Source: Halomonas sp. TA22 (GTDB lineage Bacteria; Pseudomonadota; Gammaproteobacteria; Pseudomonadales; Halomonadaceae). From it: DNA of 64,000 bases. Both the position numbers and the translations under genes were made by a program. The notes below the pieces were generated by a model, which did no database searches, was not told the origin of the DNA, and worked only from the letters and a program-made list of their open reading frames with translations. Of this stretch, positions 28,421 to 36,301 are shown in pieces. The stretch's first letter is position 1, and the number at the start of each line of letters is the position of its first letter. Location: NCBI RefSeq assembly GCF_013009075.1, contig NZ_CP053108.1, forward strand, positions 1,240,001 through 1,304,000, written 5' to 3'.

Positions 28421-29590
28421 ATGTCAGTGTTTGGCAAGCGCAAGGATCGTCGTCTCGATACCCGCAAGGAAGAGCTTGAGCGCCCCTATTACGGATGGAT
28501 ATGGAAGCCGCTGCTGGTATTGCTGGTCCTCTATCTACTGGCCACGCTTGCCTTGGGATTATGGTGGAGCAGACCGCCGGCGCCTTTCGACGTCGAGCAG
28601 GTCGCTGCAGAACGACGTGAGCAGATTGCAGAACAGGCCCAGCAGGTTGCGCTTACCGAACAGACCAGAGGGGAGGTGACCATTTCGACGATGATGGAGC
28701 TGGTGGCCACTCTGCTCGACAAGCCGGGCGGTTATCTGCGCAATGACGTCTTTCCGCCCGGGTTATGGCTCGACAACATGCCCAACTGGGAGCTTGGCGT
28801 GCTGCAGCAGGTGCGCGACATGACCCAGGAGCTACCCCTTTTCGATGCGTCGCGCCCAGGTGTGCTCAACGAAGCCAATGAGCGCTTGCGTGTCGATAGT
28901 CGCGACTGGCTTTTCCCCTCCGCCGAGCATCGCTTCGGACAGGCGATCGATGCACTGGGTTGGTATCTTCAGGACCTGGTACGGGAAGATGAGGTGGCCT
29001 TCGTTGCCGAGGGCGAGCCGCTGGTGCAGTGGCTCGAGCAGGTCGAGATGCGGCTGGATCGGCTCAGTCAACGCCTGTCGGCCAGTGTCGGCGAACGTGA
29101 GGCGCTGCGTGACCTGCAAGTGGACACCGACAACCTCCCGGCGCGTACCCCATGGTACAAGATCGATGACATCTTCTTCGAGGCCCGCGGCACGGGCTGG
29201 GCGCTGCTGCATCTGTTGCAAGCCGTGGAGCACGATTATGTCGATCTCATCGAGGCCGGTGAAGCTGGCGGCATGGTGCGTCAGATGATTCATGAACTCG
29301 AGATGACTCAGCGGCGAATCATGAGTCCGGTGATTCTCAATGGCTCGGGTTTCGGCCTGTTTGCCAACCATTCGCTGGTGATGGCCAACTACACGGTACG
29401 AGCGCGTGACCTGGCCCGTGAACTGGGCCAGCGCCTCGAGGGGGTGAGTGTGTCTGAACCAGCCGAGGCCGAGGAGGCAGTGACGCCGCCAGCGACTGAT
29501 GTCGATGAGAGAGAAGAGCAAGAAGAACAGGCGCCTATTGCCGCCGACGCTCAGGATGCGGCCACTGACGTGGCGGAAGACGAGCAGTGA
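28421..29590 (+). CDS. DUF2333 family membrane protein
   Basis: A 389-residue protein with a basic cytoplasmic start (MSVFGKRKDRRLDTRKEELE), one transmembrane helix (about 30-52, LLVLLVLYLLATLALGLWW) and a large periplasmic domain containing GGYLRNDVFPPGLWLDNMPN, DSRDWLFPSAEHRF and LPARTPWYKIDDIFFEARGT. These blocks define DUF2333, whose function is unknown. The C-terminal 45 residues are an acidic, Glu/Ala-rich tail. ATG 28421 has AAGGA upstream; an earlier in-frame ATG at 28346 adds 25 residues without similarity. A bidirectional terminator separates it from ppa. Confidence 0.85.
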   Translation: MSVFGKRKDRRLDTRKEELERPYYGWIWKPLLVLLVLYLLATLALGLWWSRPPAPFDVEQVAAERREQIAEQAQQVALTEQTRGEVTISTMMELVATLLDKPGGYLRNDVFPPGLWLDNMPNWELGVLQQVRDMTQELPLFDASRPGVLNEANERLRVDSRDWLFPSAEHRFGQAIDALGWYLQDLVREDEVAFVAEGEPLVQWLEQVEMRLDRLSQRLSASVGEREALRDLQVDTDNLPARTPWYKIDDIFFEARGTGWALLHLLQAVEHDYVDLIEAGEAGGMVRQMIHELEMTQRRIMSPVILNGSGFGLFANHSLVMANYTVRARDLARELGQRLEGVSVSEPAEAEEAVTPPATDVDEREEQEEQAPIAADAQDAATDVAEDEQ

Positions 29591-29613
29591 GCGTACTCTT
29601 CACAACAATACGC

Positions 29614-29641
29614 AACGGGCCGCCCTATGGGGCGGCCCGTT
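29614..29641. terminator. Bidirectional terminator between DUF2333 and ppa
   Basis: AACGGGCCGCCC-TATG-GGGCGGCCCGTT, a perfect 12-bp stem between convergent genes, with an imperfect T-rich end (CGTATTTC) on the plus strand. Confidence 0.75.
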
Positions 29642-29662
29642 CGTATTTCACTGCCTAGGCAT

Positions 29663-30193
29663 TTATGCCTTGGTGTAGGCCGCAGCGGCTTTCTCGATCG
29701 CCTTGCGGGCGGCCTCCACACCTTCCCACGACTCCACCTTCACCCACTTGCCTTTTTCGAGATCCTTGTAGTTCTCGAAGAAGTGAGCGATCTGCTGACG
29801 CAGCAGTTCAGGCAGGTCGGTCACCTCCTGCACGTCATCATAGAGAGCGCTGAGTTTCTGATGCGGGACGCAGACCAGCTTGGCATCTTCGCCGGCTTCG
29901 TCGGTCATGTTGAGGATGCCGACCGGGCGTGCACGAATCACGCTGCCGGGCTGTACCGGATAGGGAGTGACCACCAGGGCATCCAGCGGGTCGCCGTCAT
30001 CTGCCAGGGTGTTGGGAATAAAGCCATAGTTGGCGGGGTAGAACATTGGGGTGGCCATGAAACGGTCGACCACGAGGGCATCCATGTCCTTGTCGATCTC
30101 GTACTTGATCGGCGCATGGTTGGCAGGGATCTCGATGGCGACATACACGTCGTTGGGGAGGTCCTTACCGGCGGGGATCTTGTCGAAACTCAT
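29663..30193 (-). CDS. ppa: Inorganic pyrophosphatase
   Basis: Family I enzyme hydrolysing pyrophosphate to phosphate. The 176-residue hexameric-type sequence carries [36 protein letters not shown] (the DxDPxD metal site) and the EDAKLVCVP motif, all intact. Notably it lies 2 kb from a pyrophosphate-dependent phosphofructokinase that consumes the same substrate. It is divergent from the kinase-like gene at 30,432; the 238-base gap between them shows no other gene. Confidence 0.97.
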   Translation of the reverse strand: MSFDKIPAGKDLPNDVYVAIEIPANHAPIKYEIDKDMDALVVDRFMATPMFYPANYGFIPNTLADDGDPLDALVVTPYPVQPGSVIRARPVGILNMTDEAGEDAKLVCVPHQKLSALYDDVQEVTDLPELLRQQIAHFFENYKDLEKGKWVKVESWEGVEAARKAIEKAAAAYTKA

Positions 30194-30431
30194 TATGCAT
30201 TCCTTGAATGGCGGAGGTAAGCCGTGTTTCGGTCGAATTATACGAACAGCCCGTCGCGATTACCAATGCGACGAAAGGGTCGCGAATTGCTTTTGAAGGA
30301 CAACTCCTTGTCATTCAAGCGGTGTATCATGGTCGGAAATCGAGCGGCCTGGCAAGAACGTGGCCGCGACGGTCGGGCCAGGCTCGGCATACGGATCGAA
30401 GGGATCGAAGCGGATCGAGGAGAATAATACG

Positions 30432-32147
30432 TTGGGTTCCGAGCTATCGCTGAGTGTCGGTCAGGCCTTTGTCGCGCCTGATCGAAGACGACATCGTAGT
30501 TCCATGTCGGTACGCATTCCCGAAACATCGCTGCGAAGCATCAAGGGTGTGAGCGCGCTGATCAGTGATTCCACCTCGCGCAATGCCATCGCCAAGCAGG
30601 CCGGCGATATCAGTGTGCGGGGGTTTCTGACCGACTACTACTCCACACCCGATCACTGGGACATCAAGAGCTCAGCGACGCGTGTACTGCGCGCGTTGAA
30701 CGGCTGGTGCTACAGCCAGAGTGGCCATGTGCGGGATGGCAGCTATATCTCGTCACTGTCGATCATGGTCTTCCATGGGCGCATGGCGCACCTCTTCCAT
30801 ATGGGCGATACCCTGGTGTTTCGCCTGCGTGGTGCCGAATTCGAACAGCTCACCCGCGATCACGTCACCGAGCTTGGCGGTTATCGCTACCCCTCTCGTG
30901 CGCTTGGTATGGATGACAGCATCGACATCGATTATGTCACCGAGCCGCTCAAGCAGGGCGATCTGTTCCTCTTCACCACTCGGGCGGTACGCGGCACCTT
31001 GATGCCCTCGGATTACGTTCAGCTCATCCGTGCCGATGCAAGCGACCTCAACGCCGCCTGCGAGCGACTGGCCGCCGCGGCCCAGAGCCGGGCCCAGGAG
31101 CGCGGCTACGGCGGCGAGCAGTTCTGCTTCCAGCTGGTGCGTATCGATCACCTGCCCGAGGCGGAGCAGGAGGCGTTGCCCGGGGAGCTCTATGGCGCTC
31201 TGCCGGTGCCGCCGGAACTCTCGCCGGGGGACCGGCTGGACGGGTTGGAGGTGCTCAGGGTGCTGTCACGCACGGCCCAGTCGCGGGTCTACTGCGTTCG
31301 CGACACTGTCACCCAGCGTGAGATGGTATTGAAGGCGCCGAGTCCGGAGCTCTCGAGCCGCAATGCCTATCTCGAGCATTTCATGCTACAGCAGTGGATC
31401 GTCGAACGGGTCAATTCGCTGTTCGTGGCCAAGGTGATGGAGTCGTCGCGGCCGCGGCGCTACCTCTACTATCTGATGGCCTATGTCGAGGGCGAGCGGC
31501 TCAGCGAGTGGATCGCGCGCCACCCCCAGGCGAGTCTTTCCCAGCGACTGGATATCGCCCGGCAACTGAGCAAGGCGGTACAGGCACTGCACCGTCGCGA
31601 CCTGCTCCATCAGCAGATTCATCCCGACAATATTCTGATCGATGCCCATGGCCAGGTGGTACTGACCGACTTCAGCGGCTGCTGCCTGCGTGAAGGGGAC
31701 GGACACCGACGCCCCCGGGAACTGGCGCGCCAGCTGGGGTTGACCGAGCACAGTGCGCCGGAATATGCGCTGGACGACGACGTGGGCCGGCGCAGCGATC
31801 AATATGCGCTGGCCTCGACCGTCTATTGGCTACTTACCGGACAGCTGCCTTACGCCATGCCGCCCAATGAACTGCGCAGCCACACCGGGCTCGAGCGAAT
31901 GGTCTACCGTAGCGCACGCTCGTTCAATCCGCAGGTGAGCGTGACGCTGGACGATGCGCTGCGCCGAGCGCTCGACCCGCAACGGGCATTGCGCTTCCGG
32001 CGCCTCTCCGAATTCGTCTATGCCCTGCGCGAGCCCCGCCCAGGGGAGCGCGGGCGACCCCGTTTGCTGGGCGAATCCGGTCGCTTCTGGCAGGTGGTAG
32101 CGGGAGTGTTGCTGGTGCTGCTGCTGCTCTCCTGGCTGCTACGCTAA
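30432..32147 (+). CDS. Fused PP2C-phosphatase-like and Ser/Thr kinase-like membrane protein, probably catalytically degenerate
   Basis: An N-terminal PP2C-type domain (about residues 5-245) is followed by a protein kinase domain (about 265-535) and a C-terminal membrane helix (FWQVVAGVLLVLLLLSWLLR), the layout of bifunctional kinase/phosphatase proteins. Key residues are missing. In the PP2C part the usual NQD motif is replaced by HRSSMS and the TDGV motif by TTRAV, although HMGDTLVFRL keeps its GD. In the kinase part the ATP lysine (REMVLKAPS) and the DFG-like TDFSG remain, but the catalytic loop reads LHQQIHPDNILID, without the catalytic aspartate and lysine. I start at TTG 30432, which has GAGGAG about ten bases upstream; GTG 30360 is the next option. 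Confidence 0.8.
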   Translation: MGSELSLSVGQAFVAPDRRRHRSSMSVRIPETSLRSIKGVSALISDSTSRNAIAKQAGDISVRGFLTDYYSTPDHWDIKSSATRVLRALNGWCYSQSGHVRDGSYISSLSIMVFHGRMAHLFHMGDTLVFRLRGAEFEQLTRDHVTELGGYRYPSRALGMDDSIDIDYVTEPLKQGDLFLFTTRAVRGTLMPSDYVQLIRADASDLNAACERLAAAAQSRAQERGYGGEQFCFQLVRIDHLPEAEQEALPGELYGALPVPPELSPGDRLDGLEVLRVLSRTAQSRVYCVRDTVTQREMVLKAPSPELSSRNAYLEHFMLQQWIVERVNSLFVAKVMESSRPRRYLYYLMAYVEGERLSEWIARHPQASLSQRLDIARQLSKAVQALHRRDLLHQQIHPDNILIDAHGQVVLTDFSGCCLREGDGHRRPRELARQLGLTEHSAPEYALDDDVGRRSDQYALASTVYWLLTGQLPYAMPPNELRSHTGLERMVYRSARSFNPQVSVTLDDALRRALDPQRALRFRRLSEFVYALREPRPGERGRPRLLGESGRFWQVVAGVLLVLLLLSWLLR

Positions 32148-32178
32148 CCAGATAGGCGAGCAGGCGAGCCTTCAACGC

Positions 32179-32210
32179 CAGCGGCCCCGGCAGTAGTGCC
32201 GGGGCCGCTG
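32179..32210. terminator. Hairpin between convergent kinase-like gene and phosphofructokinase
   Basis: A perfect 14-bp stem, CAGCGGCCCCGGCA and its complement around GTAG. It lacks a T-run but sits exactly between two convergent genes. Confidence 0.65.
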
Positions 32211-32227
32211 ACAAAGGCCGCTAGTGC

Positions 32228-33487
32228 CTAGAGCTTGAATTCAGGCAGCTTGCGCTCCGCCTTGGCAAGCTTGAGCTTGGCCACCTTGGGCAGGCCGTTC
32301 TCGAACGGTGGGAAATCCTCGCCCTGGATCAGCGGCGAAAGGTAGCGGCGGCAGGCGTCGGTGATGCCAAAGCCATCTTCGCGAATGAAGTCTCGCGGCA
32401 TGAATTTCTCGCGGTTGGCCACCTCGGCAAGCGGTGCGGCTTCGATGCGCCACTCGTAGGGAGAGTCGCTGACGCGCTTGATTGCCGGCATCATGGCGTT
32501 CTTGCCATCCAGCGCCAGCTCCACCGCCTTCTTGCCCACCGCGTAAGCCTGCTCGACATCGGTCTTCGATGCCAGGTGGCGCGCAGCGCGCTGCAGGTAG
32601 TCAGCGACCGCCCAGTGGTACTTGTAACCGAGGTCCTGCTTGATCATGCCGGCCAGGGTCGGTGCCACGCCGCCGAGCTGACGGTGGCCGAAGGCATCGG
32701 TATTGCCGGCATCGGCCAGGAAGGTGCCATCTTCGTAGCGGGCGCCTTCTGAAACCACGATGACGCAGTAGCCATACTTCTTCACTGCCTCCTCGACCCG
32801 CACCATGGCAGCAGCGCGATTGAAGGGGATCTCCGGGAAGATCACCAGGTGGGGCGGCTCGCCTTCGCCATTGCCGGCAAGCGCTCCCGAGGCCGCGATC
32901 CAGCCAGCATGACGACCCATGACCTCCAGCACGAACACCTTGGTGGAGGTGGCGCACATCGAGGCAATATCCAGCGAGGCCTCGAAGGTGGAGGTGGCGA
33001 TGTACTTGGCCACGCTGCCGAAGCCCGGCGAGTTGTCGGTGATCGGCAGGTCGTTGTCGACGGTCTTGGGTACATGGATGGCGATCAGCGGGTAGCCCAT
33101 CTTCTCGGAGAGCTGCGATACCTTGAGGCAGGTGTCGGCGCTGTCGCCACCGCCGTTGTAGAAGAAGTAGCGGATGTCATGGGCCTTGAACACCTCGATC
33201 AGGCGCTCGTACTGGGTGCGATGGCTCTCGATATCCTTGAGCTTGTAACGGCAGGAGCCGAAGGCACCACCCGGTGTGTGACGCAGGGCGGCGATGGACT
33301 CGTCCGTCTCCTGGGAGACATCGATCAGATCCTCGGTCAGGGCGCCGATGATGCCATTGTTGCCGGCATATACCTTGCCGATACGGTCGGATTCCCGCCG
33401 ACAGGTCTCGATGACACCGCAGGCGCTGGCATTGATGACGGCGGTCACGCCACCGGACTGGGCGTAGAAGGCATTGTATTTGGCCAT
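32228..33487 (-). CDS. 6-phosphofructokinase, probably pyrophosphate-dependent
   Basis: Phosphorylates fructose 6-phosphate (reversibly if PPi is used). The 419-residue protein has YAQSGGVTAVINASACGVIE, the donor-site motif NGGGDSADTC, the catalytic HVPKTVDNDLP and EVMGRHAGWIAAS. In ATP-type enzymes the donor site has Gly at the positions corresponding to Ser in GGDSA and Lys in PKTVDND; the bulky pair, especially the lysine, is the established marker of PPi-dependent enzymes. The length, about 100 residues more than E. coli PfkA, also fits that group. Cofactor choice remains inferred. Confidence 0.88.
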   Translation of the reverse strand: MAKYNAFYAQSGGVTAVINASACGVIETCRRESDRIGKVYAGNNGIIGALTEDLIDVSQETDESIAALRHTPGGAFGSCRYKLKDIESHRTQYERLIEVFKAHDIRYFFYNGGGDSADTCLKVSQLSEKMGYPLIAIHVPKTVDNDLPITDNSPGFGSVAKYIATSTFEASLDIASMCATSTKVFVLEVMGRHAGWIAASGALAGNGEGEPPHLVIFPEIPFNRAAAMVRVEEAVKKYGYCVIVVSEGARYEDGTFLADAGNTDAFGHRQLGGVAPTLAGMIKQDLGYKYHWAVADYLQRAARHLASKTDVEQAYAVGKKAVELALDGKNAMMPAIKRVSDSPYEWRIEAAPLAEVANREKFMPRDFIREDGFGITDACRRYLSPLIQGEDFPPFENGLPKVAKLKLAKAERKLPEFKL

Positions 33488-33636
33488 GAGGGCAGCTTCG
33501 CTCCATCGAAACGGTAAAGTAATGTATCGCCATCTTAGCCGAAAGTGGTGCCCGCTGCATCTGCCACCTGCGCCTCGCCGCCAGTAAGCAGCACAGAGAA
33601 CGGTGGCGAGAATGGTGGGAATAGGGGCACCATGCT

Positions 33637-33664
33637 AGTCTCCCTGCGACTGTGGCAGGAGACT
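33637..33664 (+). promoter_or_regulatory. Hairpin that would mask the mpl ribosome-binding site
   Basis: AGTCTCCCTGC (33637-33647) pairs with GCAGGAGACT (33655-33664), one C bulged, loop GACTGTG. The AGGAGA Shine-Dalgarno (33657-33662), with ATG at 33669, is entirely inside the stem, so translation could be reduced when it is folded. Confidence 0.45.
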
Positions 33665-33668
33665 CTCG

Positions 33669-35048
33669 ATGCACCTTCATATTCTCGGAATCTGTGGCAC
33701 CTTCATGGGCAGCCTGGCGCTGCTTGCCCGCGAACTGGGCCATCGCGTCAGTGGCTCGGATGCCAATGTCTATCCGCCCATGAGCACCCAGCTGCGCGAT
33801 GCGGGAATCTCCCTGCTCGACGGATACCGTGCCGATAATCTCGAGCCGCGTCCCGACCTGGTGGTGGTCGGCAATGCGCTATCGCGAGGCAATCCCGAGG
33901 TCGAGGCGTTGCTGGACGCCGATCTGCCGTATGTGTCTGGCCCCCAGTGGCTGGCCGAGCATGTCCTTCCCGGGCGCAGGGTGATCGCCGTGGCAGGTAC
34001 TCATGGCAAGACCACGACGGCAAGCCTGCTGGCCTGGCTACTCGAGTCTGCGGGACAGTCCCCCGGCTTCCTGATCGGCGGCGTGCCGCGCAACTTCGGC
34101 GTCTCGGCGCGGCTGGGCGGAGAGGGCGCCCCCTTCGTGGTCGAGGCCGATGAGTATGACACTGCCTTCTTCGACAAGCGCTCCAAGTTCGTCCACTACC
34201 GGCCGCGTATCGCCGTGCTCAACAACCTCGAGTTCGATCATGCCGATATCTTCCCGGATCTGGCCGCGATAGAGCGGCAGTTCCACCATCTCGTGCGCAC
34301 CGTGCCCTCGACTGGCCAACTGCTGGTGGCCGATGGCGAGCCGGCGCTGGCACGGGTGATCGAACAGGGGGCCTGGACGCCGGTGGAGCGTTACGGCTCA
34401 GCGCCCGATAGCGCCTGGCGGCTGGTGCTCGAGCGGGAAGACGCCAGCCGGTTTGCCGTGATCCATGAGACGGGCGAGATCAGCGAGGATGGCGTGGTCG
34501 ACTGGCCGCTGACCGGCGAATACAACGCACGCAACGCGTTGGCAGCCCTGGCGGCGGCTTCGCACTGCGGTGTCGACCTGGCGCGCGGTTGCGCGGCGCT
34601 GGCGCGTTTCGAGAGTCCGCGACGACGCCAGGAGGTGCGTGGCGAGGTCGTGGGCATCCAGGTGATCGACGATTTCGCCCATCACCCCACGGCGATCGCC
34701 GCGACGCTCAAGGGGCTGCGCGCCGCCACGCCGCGCGGACGGCTGCTGGCGGTGATCGAGCCGCGCTCCAATACCATGCGCCTGGGCACGCTGCGCGAAC
34801 GCCTGACGCAGAGCGTCGCTCAGGCCGACCGGGTGTGGTGGTACCAGCCGCCGGAACTGGGCTGGTCACTGGATGAGCTGCTGCGCGACAGCGCGATTCC
34901 GGCCAGCCTTGAAGAGGACATCGAGGCGCTGGTGACAGCATTGGTCGACGAGGCGCGGCCGGCCGACCGCATCGTGATCATGTCCAATGGTGGCTTCGGC
35001 GGCATCCATGACAAGTTGCTGGCCGCTCTGGAGGTCGCGCATGGTTGA
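33669..35048 (+). CDS. mpl: UDP-N-acetylmuramate:L-alanyl-gamma-D-glutamyl-meso-diaminopimelate ligase
   Basis: Recycles the wall tripeptide by joining it to UDP-MurNAc. The 459-residue Mur ligase has MHLHILGICGTFMGSLALLA, the ATP loop AVAGTHGKTTTASLL (about 113), ADEYDTAFFDKRSKFVHYRP (which distinguishes Mpl from MurC), NNLEFDHADIF and DDFAHHPTAIAATLKGLR, all intact. Its stop overlaps ubiX by eight bases, so mpl-ubiX-lysE form an operon. The ribosome site is inside a hairpin (see 33637-33664). Confidence 0.96.
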   Translation: MHLHILGICGTFMGSLALLARELGHRVSGSDANVYPPMSTQLRDAGISLLDGYRADNLEPRPDLVVVGNALSRGNPEVEALLDADLPYVSGPQWLAEHVLPGRRVIAVAGTHGKTTTASLLAWLLESAGQSPGFLIGGVPRNFGVSARLGGEGAPFVVEADEYDTAFFDKRSKFVHYRPRIAVLNNLEFDHADIFPDLAAIERQFHHLVRTVPSTGQLLVADGEPALARVIEQGAWTPVERYGSAPDSAWRLVLEREDASRFAVIHETGEISEDGVVDWPLTGEYNARNALAALAAASHCGVDLARGCAALARFESPRRRQEVRGEVVGIQVIDDFAHHPTAIAATLKGLRAATPRGRLLAVIEPRSNTMRLGTLRERLTQSVAQADRVWWYQPPELGWSLDELLRDSAIPASLEEDIEALVTALVDEARPADRIVIMSNGGFGGIHDKLLAALEVAHG

Positions 35049-35676
35049 GCTAACGATAGCGCAGCCGTATGCACCACCGGTGACGGTGGCGCTGACCGGT
35101 GCCTCCGGCGTGCAGTACGGCCTGCGTCTGATCGAGGTGCTGGTGGCCGCCAACCGCCAGGTGTGGGTGATGATCTCCAAGGCTGCCCATCTGGTGATCG
35201 CCACCGAAACCGATGCCGAGCTGCCGGTGCGTCCCGAGCGTCTCGCCGAGGCGCTTGCCCTGCGCAGCGGTGCCGGCGAGGGGCAAATACGCTGTTTCGC
35301 CCGGGAGGATTGGATGGCGCCGGTCGCGTCGGGCTCCGGCGCACCGTCGGCGATGGTGATCTGTCCCTGCTCCACGGGCACGCTGTCGGCGGTGGCGTGC
35401 GGGGCGAGCAACAACCTGATCGAGCGTGCCGCCGACGTGGCGCTCAAGGAGCGTCGCACCCTGATTCTAGTGCCCAGGGAGTCCCCCTTCTCGGCGATCC
35501 ATCTCGAGCATATGCTGGCGCTGACGCGGATGGGCGCGGTGATCTTACCCGCCGCGCCAGGGTTCTATCACCGCCCCGAGCGCATCGAGGAGCTGATCGA
35601 TTTCATCGTCGCCAGAATCCTCAACCAGTTGGGGATCGACCATCAACTCATGCCCCGCTGGGGTGAGGCGCCATGA
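35041..35676 (+). CDS. ubiX: Flavin prenyltransferase UbiX
   Basis: Makes prenylated FMN, the cofactor of the UbiD decarboxylase in ubiquinone synthesis. The 211-residue protein shows VTVALTGASGVQYGLRLIEV, SGSGAPSAMVICPCSTGTLS, the ASNNLIERAADVALKERRTL block and the catalytic PRESPFSAIHLEHMLALTRM and MPAxPGFYHRP-like ending. I use ATG 35041, which overlaps the mpl stop by eight bases; an earlier in-frame ATG lies wholly within mpl. The following gene starts in an ATGA overlap. Confidence 0.94.
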   Translation: MVELTIAQPYAPPVTVALTGASGVQYGLRLIEVLVAANRQVWVMISKAAHLVIATETDAELPVRPERLAEALALRSGAGEGQIRCFAREDWMAPVASGSGAPSAMVICPCSTGTLSAVACGASNNLIERAADVALKERRTLILVPRESPFSAIHLEHMLALTRMGAVILPAAPGFYHRPERIEELIDFIVARILNQLGIDHQLMPRWGEAP

Positions 35677-36296
35677 TCAAGCTATCGCTCCTGTCGGTCT
35701 TCATACCGACCTTCTTCGCGGTTTCGCTGACACCGGGTATGTGCATGACCCTGGCGATGATACTGGGCATGACCCAGGGGGTGAAGCGTACGTTATGGAT
35801 GATGGTCGGCGAGCTGGCCGGTGTCGCCCTGGTGGCGATTGCCGCTGGGGCAGGGGTGGCGGCGTTGATGCTGCGCCAACCCGAGCTCTTCGCCATCTTC
35901 AAGTGGGTGGGAGGGCTCTACCTGGGCTACCTGGGAATCATGATGTGGCGCTCGAGGGGGCGTATGGCAATCCCGCTTGAGAGCCATGACGTGCCCCAGG
36001 CGACCCGCAGTCAGCTGGCCATGCAGGGCTTCATGACTGCCGTGGCCAACCCCAAGGGGTGGGCCTTCTTCGTCGCGCTGCTCCCCCCCTTTCTCGACTC
36101 CTCGCTGCCGCTGGCGGCCCAGTTGGTGGTACTGATCGGCGTGATTCTGATCATCGAATTCATCTGTCTTCTGATCTACGCCAGTGGCGGCCGTACCGCT
36201 CGGCGTATGCTCGGCAAGAGCGGCAACGTGCAACTGCTCAACCGCATTGCCGGCTCGTTGATGGTGGGCGTGGGTGTCTGGCTGGCACTGGGCTGA
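35673..36296 (+). CDS. LysE/RhtB family amino-acid exporter
   Basis: A 207-residue membrane protein with six hydrophobic segments, beginning LLSVFIPTFFAVSLTPGMCM and with WVGGLYLGYLGIMMWRSRGR, the GFMTAVANPKGWAFFVALLP motif that is typical of the LysE/RhtB superfamily, and a last helix NRIAGSLMVGVGVWLALG. Substrate is unknown; family members export lysine, threonine, homoserine or related metabolites. It overlaps ubiX by four bases and is the third gene of the mpl operon. Confidence 0.9.
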   Translation: MIKLSLLSVFIPTFFAVSLTPGMCMTLAMILGMTQGVKRTLWMMVGELAGVALVAIAAGAGVAALMLRQPELFAIFKWVGGLYLGYLGIMMWRSRGRMAIPLESHDVPQATRSQLAMQGFMTAVANPKGWAFFVALLPPFLDSSLPLAAQLVVLIGVILIIEFICLLIYASGGRTARRMLGKSGNVQLLNRIAGSLMVGVGVWLALG

Positions 36297-36301
36297 CCAG
36301 A

